Source: Diphasiastrum complanatum (taxonomy: Eukaryota; Streptophyta; Lycopodiopsida; Lycopodiales; Lycopodiaceae). Taken from it: a stretch of DNA of 64,000 nt. The notes beneath the pieces are model-generated. The model saw only the letters and a list, made by a program, of their open reading frames with translations. It was not told the DNA's origin and made no database searches. The position numbers were made by a program, and so were the translations under genes. Of this stretch, positions 21,120 through 36,072 are shown piece by piece (position 1 is the first letter of the stretch; the number at the start of each line of letters is the position of its first letter). The DNA is taken from contig CM055100.1 in assembly GCA_029204225.1 (NCBI GenBank), forward strand, positions 50,145,083-50,209,082, in the 5' to 3' direction.

Positions 21120-24100
21120 CTGCACATATTAATATCAATGCATGAATAAGTTGATCAAAAGACCTAAATAGGAAATGAAAAAGATTCATGAAGCTTATAG
21201 AACTATTGGTTGAGCAAACTTTGACTCTAAAATTCTTGCGAACTTGATCAAAGTTCTTGCTCATATCATAACAAAGTACAGTAGCAAACAAATGTTTGTC
21301 TGCCATGCATATCACCCGTCAAAAACTAAACAAAAATATGTTAGCACTGCAATTGTTGCATTTGACCATCCTTATTTCAAATAAGAACTCATGAGCGATT
21401 TGACTATGCAGAGCAGATCTATTCTAGATTGCCATTAAAACAATTTCACATATATACGTATTTACATCATAGTTGCACTAAGGTTCCAGAAACGCGTTAA
21501 GAAACGCGGTCAGAAACATGTTTCTGAATCGCGTTTCAGGTTTTTTTTTATTTTCAGGCAATATGGGTATCAAATTAAACCTCTGATCAAGGGCATTGCA
21601 TCTTTATAGGTTGGCAGGTGTTATGGTTACAATTGGGTCCAAATTAGGGCAATTTTAGGTCTAGTTTCATTCAATTTCAGGGCAAAATAAATATATAATT
21701 TGTTTTCTTTTTCTCAGCGATTCTGGTGCCCGAAACGTGTTTCTGGGAACATTATTGCCCAAAAACGCGTTTCTATGCAACTATGATTTATATATATTGT
21801 TAGAAATTAATGATAAACTTCATTGTTACTATTACGAGGTACTTTACTATTGCCAGCTGTTACCAGCTGTAAGTAGTTGTAGCCTAGTTTATTAGTCAAA
21901 TCCTAGTTTTCTCTCTCTACCTATCAGGGTTTATTGTACTTTACATTTAGTGTGATATTGTGAGTGTGTGTGTGTTCTTCCTCCTCCTTGTGGTGATTGC
22001 TTATGGTAAATGATTGATAGTGCTTATGAAGTGAGAAATTCCTTTATAAGAAGTGAAAGTCAAGAGAGACAAAGAGCGGGAGGAATTCCTTTGTTGGCTA
22101 TTTTGCAGGTGTTGAAGCACAAAAGTCTTCAGTGGGGAACATAACATTAGAAAGCCAGGGCAGCAACAGACAGACCTGAACAAATTTAACATTGGCAAAC
22201 TATGAGCTTTTGCTGGTTTTTTGTAGTTTTTGAGAATTTTCAGACTTTTGGAAGTTGAAAATCGTTGTTTCTCAGCAAAAATCATTGAAACAAGCTACAC
22301 TGAGTTTGTATTTGGTATAGCGACTTCATCTACAGCATCCAAGGGTTGAATGTGGAGAAAAATCCAACTTCCAAAAATTGGGCTAAAAACAATGTTTCTG
22401 AAAAGCTTATCCAAAAACTTGGATTCTTGTTCATTTGAAGTGCTGCAAATCAGTGTATTTAGCTACAGGAGGGCGACCTAGGAGCAACAATCATCTTGAA
22501 GAAGTACTGAGCAAGCTATGAGAAAAGCTTGAAAGAAGGCAAATCTGCCAAAAACAACATTCTGCTGGAAAAACGTGCAGGGTGCACAATTGGAGGCAAG
22601 TATTTCAGATTTAACAGTTCATGGTAGGGTGCGATCTGAGGGCGCTCAAGCAGCCTCAAATTTGGTGAGAAATGGTGGAGAAATGGTGGTGAAAACCGCA
22701 TTTCCACCCATGGCCGCCATAGTCTCTCTCTCCCTCTTTCTCTCTCACAAGTCGCGGGCTCCCTGTGTTCTGGTTTAAGTTTGGGTCAATTTCACCATGT
22801 ATTTTGGCACCACGCAATATTAATTTGCGTCACACAACGTTGTTTTCTTTCAAAGTTTAAATAGGCTTTCCAAGTTTGTAAAACATTATAATATAATTTT
22901 TTGTAAAGGTTTTTACCTTGAGTAGGCCCAAAAAGTTTGTACATGGGACCCTAGGGGCAATTTCACATGGCTACCAGCTATATGTTGGAACTATATCAAT
23001 TTTCATGTTGAAGAGGGGCGCACATTTCCTAGCATGGAAACTTGTGGACCAAGGCAAATCATTCCAAGAATCATTGCATGAAGAGGGAATATGAAAACCT
23101 ATGCATAGAATGTGCATGCTTGAGTCTTAGCATGTGGGACACCTACACTAACACTTGGAAGTCATGTACATAACAAATCATTTGTTCTAAATTATAAAAG
23201 AGACCCTCCTCCCAATCATCGCACTTCCTGTGGAGAGGTCCTTCTCACTATGATCCACCATCATTCTAGATCATGTAGCAAGTTCTTTTGTGAGTATAAT
23301 GTAATTTTTTTGCTCACGTTCTCTTTATCTTCTCCGTTGTCCACCATAGCCGGGAAGATCCAATTGCTACATAAGACTACTTAATTCATTGCATGTCAAC
23401 AAATTCACCATTTGCTAGCAATTTACTATTGCATGTGCAAGTATTAGTCTATACATGTTGCACGCATGTCTCCAGAATTTTTCAGATTGCTTGCATGTTG
23501 TTACATTTGCTTGCATGTTGAATGCATGTTGTTAGTTTTGAGCTATTTTGAGTTGTAGAAGACCATCAAGAATTCCTAGGTTGATAAACCTTGATTCAAA
23601 GATTAGTTATCTCTATTTTCAATGTATAACAAGTGGGGAGAACTTGTATCATGCAAAGGTTCTTATTGCATGTGACGAAGTTTCAGCTGTGGAAGACAAG
23701 ATGCATGCATTATGGCATGCTAGGCTCTATCACATGAGCATGCGAAGCATTCTAGATGCAGCAAAGCAGAAGTTGTTTGAAGGGGTTAATCTCGACATCA
23801 ATATTCCCACTCCTCCATATCATCCATAGGACTCTTGCATGTTTGTTTGAAGGGGTTAATCTCGACATCAATATTCCCACTCCATATCATCCATGGGAGT
23901 CGCTCGCCAATAAATAAGGAGGGCTATAAAGCTAAGGAGCTTCTTGAATTAGTTCACTCAGATGATTGTGCGGACCTTTGCCTGTTAATTCTATTGGTAG
24001 TGCACGCTATTTTCTCACATTCATTGACGAGTTTAGTCGATTAGCAATGGTTTATTTTATTGCTAACAAAAGTGACGTTCTTTCAAAATTAAAAAAATTT

Positions 24101-27100
24101 CTTAGTTTTGTGCACTCTAAGACTTCAAAGAGAGTTAGACAACTACGTACAGATCGTGGTGGTGAATACATTTCTGCAGAATTTCAGGAGTTTTGTACTA
24201 GCAATAACATTTTACATCAGTTTACGGCTGTGTACACCCCTCAGCAAAATGGCGTTGCAGAACGACAGAATTGAACTCTTGTTGAGGCAGCACATTACAT
24301 GATGATTCATGCAAAATTACTTGCTTAATTTTGGGCGGAAGCAGTTAATGCTACCAATTATTTGCAGAATCGTTCTTTACAATCTCTAGATAAGGAGAAA
24401 ACTCCTTATGAATGTTGGAATGGGAAAAAACCCAAGTTAACGCATGTTAAAATTTTTGGATGTCTAGCATATTTATTTGTTCCAAAAGTTATACGCAATA
24501 AGCTAGACAATACTTCTATACCAATAGGATATAATGCTATCTCAAATTATTATAGAATTTACATTCCAACTGCAAAGAAATTTCATTTATCTAGAGATGT
24601 ACGCTTTGACGAATCAAAGTTTAGAGATGATCCTATATTCCAGAAAAAGGAAGTAGCAAATGTACAAGGATATGATGTTTTCAAAGGTATTCATGCTACT
24701 CCAGAAGAGCAACCTATTGTTCCAACTATGCATGAACCTCTTCTTGATGAAGAAGTGTTAGAAATTGAGAATAAAGATAGCTAGGATCTTTAAATCAAGG
24801 TTTACCAACCTAGGAATCCTTGATGGTCCTCTACAACTCAAAATAGATCAAAACCAACAACATGCATTCGACATGCAAGCAAATATAGCAACATGCAAGT
24901 AATCTGAAAAAATCAGGAGACATGCATGCAACATGCATGGACTAATACTTGCACATGCAAAAGTAAATTGCAAGCAAATTGTAAATTTGTCGACATGCAA
25001 TGAATTGATCATACTTATGAAGCGATTGAATCTGCTGGCTATGGTGGACAGCGAAGCAGATGAAGAGGATGTGAGCAGAAAATTACATAATACTCACAAA
25101 AGAAACTTGCTACATAAACTAGAATGATAGCGTATGTTGTAGGGAGCATTCTAGCATCATTAATCTATGATGTTGCTCCTTCAATTAGGCCATGGATCTC
25201 GAATGCTTGTTGTCCACAAACTTCCAACATGAAGAACATAACATTAGCAAGATTACATGAATGAAATAAGTTCCAAAAACCACCAATCTAGGATAGCATA
25301 ACACTAACATAAAATGACCAAGAAATTTTACCACATGAGCAAAACACAATAGCATAAGTCCTCTCCATCTGAAAGTGCGCACACAAGGAGGAGGAGGATT
25401 AGAACAAATGATATATGATGTACATGGCTTCCAAGTGTCGATGTAGGTGTCCCACATTCTATGCATGGGTTTTCACTTTCTCTCTTCATGCAATGATTCT
25501 TGGCATGATTTGCCTTGGTCCACAAGTTTCCTTACTAGGAAATATGCGCCCTACTACAACATGAAAAATTAATAAAGTTCCAACATATAGTTGGTAGCAT
25601 GTGAAATTGCCCCTAAGGTCCCATGTACAAACTTTTTGGGACTACTCAAGGTTAAAACCCTTTACAGTTTATAATGTTTTACAAACATGGAAAACCTATT
25701 TAAACTTTGAGAGAAAACAATGTTGCGCGGCGCAAATTGATATTGGGTGGCGCCAAAATACATGGTGAAATTGATCCAAACTTAAACCATAACAGCTCCC
25801 TCCTAAGTTTGGTCAATATTACATACTCCAAGCTTCTTCCTATGGCGACGAAATAATTTTGCATGGAGTGGCTTTGTAAGAATATCCGCAACCATGTTAC
25901 TTGAGTCAAGAAGATAGGGGAGATAATGTTCGCTCCTAGTGTGTTCTCTTATCCTCATCTTAGGGGCAATCCTTTAGGGACTTTACATTGGTATCAGAGC
26001 CTGACTAAGATGCGGTCTTGGATAGGATGAAGCAAGCTCTACATCGGACTTGGAAGGTGGAAGCGCTTGGATTTACATCCCGGATTTTGGAGTGCTGAAT
26101 TCTCAAGAGAAGTGCGCTTATGGATTCACTAATTCCAGTTTTGAAGCAAGTTTTTCGGAATTGTTGATAGTAAGCTCTTTTATGGGAATGATTCTGTTAA
26201 ATATGCTAAGAATTAGTATGAATTCATTAGTATTTCCAGTTTTCTTGATGAAGCTTTCAAGTGATGTAGAAGGATCTGTTGAATGGATCCAGTTGCTTGT
26301 TTCATGGCTATATTCTATTTGGTTAATAATTGGGATGCAAGCATAACCCATAAGGTTATTCATAGATAGATTGAATCAAATCAATTTATCCAGCTTGTAT
26401 GGATTGTTAATAATTAAGAACATGATTCCAGTAAATGCATGTGAGGATTAGTGCTTTTGCTAGTAATCCTCTTGTTAACCTGCATGTTTCAAGAACGTTG
26501 ATGGCAGTTGCTGTCCTAATTATTGGTTGAACAGAATACTGGTCTGCTTTATGAAAGAGATAAACCTATTTCCCTGAGGAAGCTTGTTGATCCTAGAAGG
26601 GTTAGTAACCTGTTATTGAACCTAATGAGCAATAATGAAACCAAGGGAATGAATGGTTTCTGAATATCAGAAACCCTAAGCCTTTCTTTTCCTTGCAATT
26701 GATTGATCATGTGTGTTGTCCAATACCTGCTGTCCATTAGCAATCTGGATCCTTTAACCTTGTGTAAAAGTGTCTTCCGCCCTGCAAATCAGTTCACAAA
26801 CGGTGGCTAACCGTCTTTGCTAATTCCTGACAGCAGATGAGTGCCTCGCTGTTTCCTTTAGTGAAGAGAGGAGGGGTGCGCAACCTGTTTTGTGAAGAAC
26901 TCGAGCTGCCATCGCAGCTGTAGCCGCCAGAGAGATGGAATCAAACTTTGTTTGTTTGAAGGGAAACCTTTAGGGTTAATTGAACTTGTAACCCTTGTAA
27001 AAGTTTTAAGGCCAAGTGTGGTGTTCTTTGATAAAAAATAAAAAAAAAACACACACAAAGACCTTACTTTTTTGGGCTTTTGGAATGATGGGCAAGTTGA

Positions 27101-30100
27101 CTAAAGTCGTTCTGATGCGTAGTGAGTGGTCGACAATTCGAAGAATTGGGTGACTATCTACATCAATGCTAATGCATGCTTGTTGATCAAGGCTTGGGAA
27201 AGATTTTGGACATTTGGTAACTTTGAGTTGGATTGGAATCAATTTTGTAGAACAACTCTGGAAATTGAAGTTACTGACCAGTTATAAAAATTTCAGTTTC
27301 TTGGTGTTTAATTATCAAAATTTAGCCTTGTATCTGGTATTGTTTCTTGTATCGGGAGTTGAAGGAATTTGGATTTCCTTTCTCTAGGAACAATACGCAT
27401 GTTTTCGGACTTTATCACTTTAATATCTTTGCTAAGCCAATTTATTTTGGGAACTTTAGTACTGTTGGGCCTTTCGTTAAGCTGTAATAATCGGTTTTGG
27501 AAATAAATTTTTTTAAGCCGATCTTGACGGAACGAAGGGAGTGGTACTGTTCTTAGGCATATACCCAGTTTAGAAATTTGATTCCTTGGTACGGTGCTAT
27601 TTAAACCAATTAAACTCTGGAGTATTGTTACTCCCAGTAAATGGAGTTAAATTGTGTTTTATTTCGGTTTTCTCCTTTTCAAATCGGTAGAACACTGATC
27701 AACTGGTTATTGTGGTTTTGATGATTTTGGTCATTAAAATTTAACAAACCAAAGCTTTTGAGATACTTGTTAAATAATTAATGGTGGAAAATTCATAGTA
27801 TTTGGAGCTATTTCTTTATTCAACAATATTATTTTGGGATGAATACCGTGGAGAAAGTACTCGAATCCAAATCTTATTTCCCATTAATTACAGATAAATT
27901 TAACGAAGTAATTCTTAAGACAATAAGTAAAAAAGACAAACAGTCCAATTGTATCGGAAAAATCGTAATAATAGGAACTGATCAAAAGTAAAACTGGTTT
28001 CATTTCCAGTAAAATCCTATGGTGAATTATATTCAAAAGATCAGACTAGTATTGTTTCACATACTAGTAGATGATTTTTTATGTATCAATCATTCAACCC
28101 AGGTATAGGATAGAAATGAAATTGTTTCTGACTTTTTCCTACAGTAATTAATTTTTTAAACATTTACTAATGTCGTTACGTCTTCTTGATACATTAACTA
28201 AAGGATTTTCAGGGAACTGAAAATTCTGAGGGAAGAAGAGTGGACATAACTGGTAGTAAGTGTGATCGGGAAATGTATTTTCGCAATTACGATTTTAGTA
28301 ATCCCAGTGAATAATTGCTTAATACCGGATATTAATTTCTTGGGTAGGATTCATTTAGTTGAATTCATAACTTATATCTTTGTAACCATTGAGTTATCCA
28401 CAGTTTTGGATTTCAATTGTGATGTTAAAAGAGGAATTTGATACATGGATTACATTGGATTTGTTAATTGATAGAAGCTTGTCCCTAGAGTTAATGCTCT
28501 TGGATCCAGTGGGATTCGAAGCTTATCATTAACCAGAAAAGATCAGAATGTAATGAGGAACCATGTTAATTCTTCTGTTTGATCAGGTGTGGATTTGGAT
28601 ATCCATCTGATAGGCATGCCAGTCATCCAAATGAAGGAATTCTCCAGAGTATGGGAACAAGAGATAATATCCTATAGTGATTATAGGACAGCTAGATGAT
28701 CAGTGGATCTCTAGAATATCAGAGAAGGCGGTTAAGGGAAAAGCTGATGGTATGGGACATCAGTAATTTTGGAAAGGAAATTTTAGGACTGTAACAATTT
28801 GATGATCAATGGGGTGTTTTAGTACCTAGTCGCGATATGGGAAAAATAAATCCGTTTGCTCAAATGTGGGGTATTTTGGGAAATTTTGAGGTTTAATCTA
28901 GATCCCAATGTGGTATCTCATTATTTACAAAATCAGAGGCCCTCAAATCTATTTCTCGCTTTCTTAATTAATCCTTTACTTCTTAGTAATTTCTCGAATA
29001 TAGACATCAGACTGGGTTATGTGATTCTTTCCAGCATGAAGTTATTCTTCTGAAAGACTGTTATGTCATATAAATTACTACTTGTGGGAATGGACTTGGA
29101 ATTCAGAAAATTCTAAGGTGAAAGTGTTTCAATTTCTTAAATCTTGAATATCTACTTTTCCATAAATGGATTTCGATATCAGAGGCCCTCAAATCTATTT
29201 CTCGCTTTCTTAATTAATCCTTAACTTCTTAGTAATTTCTCGAACATAGACATCAGACTGGGTTATGTGATTCTTTCCATCATGAAGTTATTCTTCTGAA
29301 AGACTGTTATGTCATATAAATTACTACTTGTGGGAATAGACTTGGAATTCAGAAAATTCTAAGGTGAAAGTGTTTCAATTTCTTAAATCTTGAATATCTA
29401 TTTTTGCATAAATGGATTTCGATAGAATGGTAGTTTCTATCGCTCGGGTTGAAAATATTTGAAGGAAAAGTCACGTTTGTAATAGAGTGAATCTTTTAGT
29501 GGATGCACTTATTACTGACTTTTTCATGTGTTTAGATATTTTCATATTTCATCTTTCCAGTTAGCTTTTATTGAAATTTATAATTTCATTAAAAGGAGGG
29601 GTAGAGTGGTGGGATAAAATTCTATTTGGGAATTTGTAGGTTGCATAGTTTTTGGAAGAGAACCAACTGTGGTATAGAAATGAGATTTGGTCTGAAAGTA
29701 ATTTCGAATAGATTCAGAGTAAGATACCTAATTGGAACTTTTCGAAAAAGAGGAATTCTCTAGGGATTGTGTAGACAATTTGGAACTGGAACAGGTTTGA
29801 TATTTGAATCATTATCTATAAGTAGTATAGTAAAAGGTCAAAGGTTACAAATTCCATTTTGATTGGAATAGAAGTAAGTTTGATCAGAATTTAATGTCTG
29901 AGAGTTCCGTATTGGATCAACTCTTAGTTTGGGTACTATTATCAGAGAGGAGTTGATTGAGTAGATGAAATTATGTAATTAGAGGTAAGTTGGATTGGAA
30001 AACTGTTGAGATTAAATGTAATTCGTCTCAAAAGATTTCTCAGATATGTTATTTACTCATGACAAATAGAAAAACTTTTGTAGCTGAGTTACAAGATCTC

Positions 30101-33100
30101 AGTGAGATATGTGAGTAACATATGTGGGTTCTGGAGGAATCTACCAGATAAAAATGTGTTTATGTACTGGGTCATAGTGAGATTATTCACATATGTGCAC
30201 GACTAATCTTGTATGAATCTACTGTGTATTCCTGGTTACTAAGGTTATTTGGTGCACTTAACCTAGTCGGTGAGCATGAACATATGATCAAGTATTGTTT
30301 TGACAGATACTTGTAGACTTAACAAATCTTTCTATGGAAGATTTATGAGTTAACTAAAAAATGATTTGGATAAGGATCTAAATGTGGTGTTATACATGTA
30401 TAATTAAAAGCTGCACCTGGACATTTGAGATTTCTGAATCATAGACAATTAACTTGAGTAGTTGATTACTCCAAATGAAGTTAATTGGTAAGACGAAAAG
30501 TGTGATGTGAATTCACCAAAAACTGATGGTTTTTGAATTATATTGCTTATAAGACGCATGGTTAGTGAATCATTTGGGTTCATCACTTAGAATTGTGTGC
30601 ATTGGATATACAGTTTTCTTGGGATAGAGTATTCCTTAGTTAAGGAATAGACTCAGCTCATTAGTGATTGTATCCAGAGAGCTCAATTGGATGACGAATC
30701 ATAATGAATCCAAGAATAAAAACTGAGTTGATATTCAGCAGGACTTTGGGTATCTAAATTTGATTCTAGATGGTAATCTAAAGTTTTTGTAGTTGAAGAT
30801 GATTGTCATTTTGAAATGCGTTCAGTCTTTCATTACCAATGGTTTATAGAACTTGAATATCTCGCACTTCAGTCAAAGAATCTTGTTTGGAGAATGTTCC
30901 TAAAATCTAGTATTTTCCTAGTGGGAAAGATTTTGGAATGATCCTTACTTTTCCTGAGTTATGTTGGACATATACTCCAGTATCTTGTAAATGATTATGG
31001 TTTTGGATTCCAGAAAATTATGATTGACGAATCATACGAATCTAAATATTTATGATTGACGGATCATATATAGATACTTAATTATTGTCAGAGAATTATA
31101 AGGAATTGTGATGATCCTTAAGTGTGATGGTTAATTCTTAATCTATTAATTGAGTAAGAATTCGAATCAGTGTTTTGAATCTCTCTACTCCAGTATTTTA
31201 ATTGAGAACCTATGGATCTCACAGACATTATTTATTTAGTCTAGTAGATGCTATTCTACTACAGTTTATGGTCTACAAATGCTCGAGTACAATTCTTCAT
31301 TTGAATTGAATCTCCAGTTATCATAGGAGACAGACAAGTCTATTAAGATGAATGAATGCTATTTTCTTGCATATTTTGGTGCTAGAAATAGGAGCATTTA
31401 ACTCAAAAGAGTATCAGGGATACTCAGAGTTGAGTTTTAATTATTCTATATCTTAATGATTCTCCTAGCGATTCTAGTTGAATGAAATATCATATCTTAG
31501 AATTGGATTCTAAGGATAGTTGTACTTGGAAGCTTTTTTCCTAATTGTCTACCAGAGTTTGTGGATAATTTCAGACTGTAATTATCATTTTTTCTTTAAA
31601 TTTAATCTCCTAAGTTAGAAAATATTTCACTCAGTGGTTCATGTAAGTATTTTACATGAAAGTGATATTACTAGCTTGTGTTAAGTGTAACTTAGTTGAG
31701 AAATTTATTGCTTAGATTACTTTTCAAACTTGAGTCGTACTCCAGAACAGAGATTAACGATTGGAAATTGGTTTATCTCTGAGTACTTGTTTGATATGAA
31801 AGTTAAACTAATGATAATGATTTCCTAGGTTAATATTGGAAGTTAAAGGAACTGTTCTTGTGATTCTTTCATGTTTTAAGGAGCTTCTAAGGATGCCGCC
31901 TTGGAAAATGCGGTACCAGGGCAACACCAGTATATAATATTTTTTATTATTATTTTTTCTAATAAAAGGTGCTTTAGGGTGCAAAAAAGAGCCAAAAAAA
32001 ATGCAAAAAAAGGGGGAAGTATGCAAAAAAAGGGAGAAAGTACAAGGGGCAAGTATAGCAACACATGGGCATAGTGGGGGAGCAGACCATGGGGCCAATG
32101 GGAGAGCAACACATGGGGGCAGGTACAACAACACATGGCGGGATCATCAGCAGCTGCACACGGGCAAACAACTTGTGGGGATAAATAGGCAATGTGAGTT
32201 GTGAGAGGCATTTTCAGAGGCTGTGACAGAGCCAGTGAGAGGCTGTGAGAGCCTGTGTGAGCCTGTGCGAGAGCCAGGGATCGTCGATCGAGATGGCAGA
32301 GCGCATACCACCTGACCTGAGCGTTTGCCCTGTATCCATTCGCATGCAATTTAGGCTTGTTTTGTGTTTTTCATAGTTTATTTCCATCGTGGTATATAGC
32401 TTGACGGGTTGCTTTGTGTGCAGACGACGAAGCTAACAGAAGAGGTCTGAAGGCACAACGAAAGGCATCGGAAGTAGCAAGTAGACTTTTAAGAGAGAAT
32501 GCGAGAGATTTAGCACCCAGAGCTGCAGCCCCCTACCCCCGCTGGCGAGGGCGAGGAAACATAGCGGCGGGGATTTAACTACACTACGCAGGAGCTGGCT
32601 ATGGTCAAGGAAAGGGTGCGAATTTGTCGGGCTAAACAGGAGGCAGAGTAGGAGATTAATGCACCTGACCAAGCCGACGAGTCTGTGGGCTCTTCATAGC
32701 AATGCCAAGACTAGATAAGGTCTAGACGTACGTGGCAGACTGTTTCTATGTAATTTTCGGCAGTAAATAAGGCGGCATATAGTTAGACAGTAGTTTAAAA
32801 AAATACCCAGCCGTATGTGGCGGGATACGTAATGTTTTTTTGATACATCTCTTAAATTAGTATATAGTAAGCTTTTTTGTGCAACAGGCGCGTGGTTTTG
32901 TGAAACACAGTCTCTGTTTATGTACTGTGAATGCATGTACTCCTATGAATGCATGTATTGTGTACAATGTTTATGAAACATTGTTTCTCAAACATCACTG
33001 TACTTCTTTATGGCCTTTAGCCCGACATTATATATTCTCACGTTTTTACACTGTGTCTGGTTTAGTTTAGGGTTTCGATATTTTGAATGATTCTTTGATT

Positions 33101-36012
33101 GCGACATTAACAATTCTTTGATTTGGTTTTCCAATGTTCTAATTTGTATTCGAATGTTTAATTGGTATATAGTGTTGGAGAGAAGATCTAGTGTTTTCTG
33201 TATGACTAGTGAAATTAATTGTAAATATGATTCACACACGCACATTTTGGAACTGGCAAGGGCTGCGTATCTGAGGAAGAGGACTCGTCATCCACATCCT
33301 CCCAATCTACCTCCTCATCATCCCCCAGACAAGCCAAACTGACTAGACCTGCTCCAGCTGGATGTGACTGTGCTTCTGTAGCCCTGCAAGGTCGCCTCCT
33401 CTTCCCTTGCCCTTTCTGTTTTTGTGCTCCGCCTTTCTTGTGTATAAGTTGCAACATCTTGGTTGACACAGTTCGACGTACCTTTACGACTCTTAATGTC
33501 AAACACAAACTCCTGAATGACAGTCCATGTTATCGATGGGATTTTTCTGCGGCTACATTTTTTCTTCACCCCCTTAAAACGTTCGTTAAGGGCAATGCAA
33601 TTAAGGCATAGTCCAAAATGAACCCATAAAATAATCCTGTGAAGCCCAAAAAGGATTTCACATCACGAATTGTTTCAGGTCTCGACCATTCTCGTACCTT
33701 ACGAACTTTGTCATAATCGGACCTTTATCAGATATGACATGGCCCAGGTATTTGAGTTTAGTCTGGAAGAACTCACATTTCGACTCCTTAGCATAAAGCT
33801 TTTCCTGCGGCCCATCCTAAGAAGTTCTTGTAACTGCTTAGAAATTTCATCCTCTTCCTTGATGCTAACCCTGTATGGAGAAAGAGATACAATTTGGCTT
33901 CCAGGAAGCAACTCTATTTGCTGGTCAACACTCCTTTGGGGAGGTAGGCCATCAGGGAGTTTATCAGGAAAAACATCGCTATACTCTTGCCTAAGTTTGT
34001 TAAATATTATTCCTTCAGGTGAATCAACACTTAAGGAATTATTTAATGGCACAAGGTAAATGCAATGAATCAATAAATTTCATCTTTCAAAAAACAAAGA
34101 TAAACTTTATTACTAGAATCTTTTTTATATATTCAACAACTTCTAAAGCAGAAACCATAGGATCAAAAGGCCTATTTATATCACCTTTTAGCTCAACCAA
34201 CAAGCCCTTATGCAAAAAGGAAATACTATGAGTAACATAATCCTTTCTTAAAGACTCGTTTTTAGAATAATACCATTCTTTTCCCAAGATTATGTATGTC
34301 TACGCTATCCAAATTCATGATATGAAAATCTAGCGGTTCAACATAATCCTGAATCTGAAGCGGCAGCTGAGAAACAAGCTGATCCCAAGCTTGTCGATCT
34401 TCCCCCGACGCCATTTTCATCACATACAAGTGATTACTTGGTGCGGTAGCCGCCTTAAGCTTCTGCAACAGTTTAGCATTTATGAAGTTATGTGTGGAAC
34501 CATCATCAAAAAGAACAGTCACAGCTTGGTGTCCTACGATACCATTCATACAAATGAGATCGTGGGGGCCAAAAACAGTTGTATTAAAACAACGATTCTC
34601 GCAACTAGTGCCATCCTTAAAGAATAAATCAACAAAAAAAATACTAAAAGTACCTCGCGCTTTAAAGGATTAAGGTTGCCTGCCAGATTTCTTTTGCTTT
34701 TTCTTTGGGCAATCTTTTGGAAGATGCCCCTTCTCCATACAGGAGAAGCACAAGTCATCGGTTCTCGCCTTGTCATAGTCTACGCGATCCAACTTGACGC
34801 GCTTTTCCCGCCCTGGGAATCGGTGTTGTCTTGTCTCTACCCCGCTTCTTGAAAAATTTCTTCTCTTTTTGGTCAGCCTTGGGCAAACTTTGCTCCTTGT
34901 GAGAGGCAAAATGGACGTCATCGAAGATTTTCACAAAGCGAACTGCATCCCCGATAGTCTGCGGTTGGTTACGCCGCCGCACTTCGAGTTGAAATTGTTT
35001 CGAAAGCCCCAAAATGACATGTAGCTTTAACAGGATAGGATAATCTCCTGGAATTCTTGGATATAGGCATCTAACAGCCTACTAGTACCCATCTGCACGA
35101 TGGCAAAACGCTGTCAATGATCAAAATCATCCAATACCGGAAGAAAAGCCATTTTAAAGGCTTCTTGAAAGGCATCCCATGTAGAAGGGGCACCAGCCCT
35201 CTCCTTCAGATCCTGCCACCATGTGAACGCCTTACCTCATAAAAACATGAGAGCAAAAGCGCATCGTGCATGGAAAAATGACTATTCCATCGATCGAGCC
35301 ATGACATACTACATCGGGCAGCCGGTTCTTCGCCCGAAAAAAAATTCCAGATTAAACATTGGATAAACACCAGCGGACCGCGGGTGCGTCAAGGAACGTC
35401 ACTCTTGCTCGGCCGCGACATGGCTTGCATGTCCAGGATTTGGTTTTGCAGCAAGTTCAAAGCCTGAAGAAGCTGATTAGTATCTACTTCATGCAACAAA
35501 ATGGCTTAGAGAGCTTGAGAGAACTACTCGAGGAGACTAGGCCACAATTAAGCTCCTCAATGATGAAAATGGAGCCTTTACCCCCCATCCCACTCCTTTT
35601 TCTTCCTAAAAAGCCTTGCTGGGTGGCGGGCCTTATGGACGCCACCTAGCAAGCACATGGACCCCAAAAACAAGTGACATCCTCTTATGGGGTCCACCTA
35701 TCCTCATAACACATGGCCACCACCCTCCCTATGCCACCTCACCCAAGGGTCACTTGGGTCACGTCCCCACTCACCTTTAGGGTCACCACCTTAACCTCTT
35801 GGTCTTATGGCCCAAAGAAACACCTAGGACTCCTCTAAGGCTTGTCCTTAGGCTTAGGAGGAGGTGCAGGTACAATTATACGTTCAAGAGGAGTTGGAGG
35901 AAAAAATTTCACTTTTCCTCCCAAAAAGTGAAGAAGATGGTGACTTTGCAAATTTTTTTGTGTGTGCAGTGGAGCTTCACAAGGAGGAGGTTTAAGGCCA
36001 AGAAAGAGGCTC

Positions 36013-36072
<60 letters not shown>

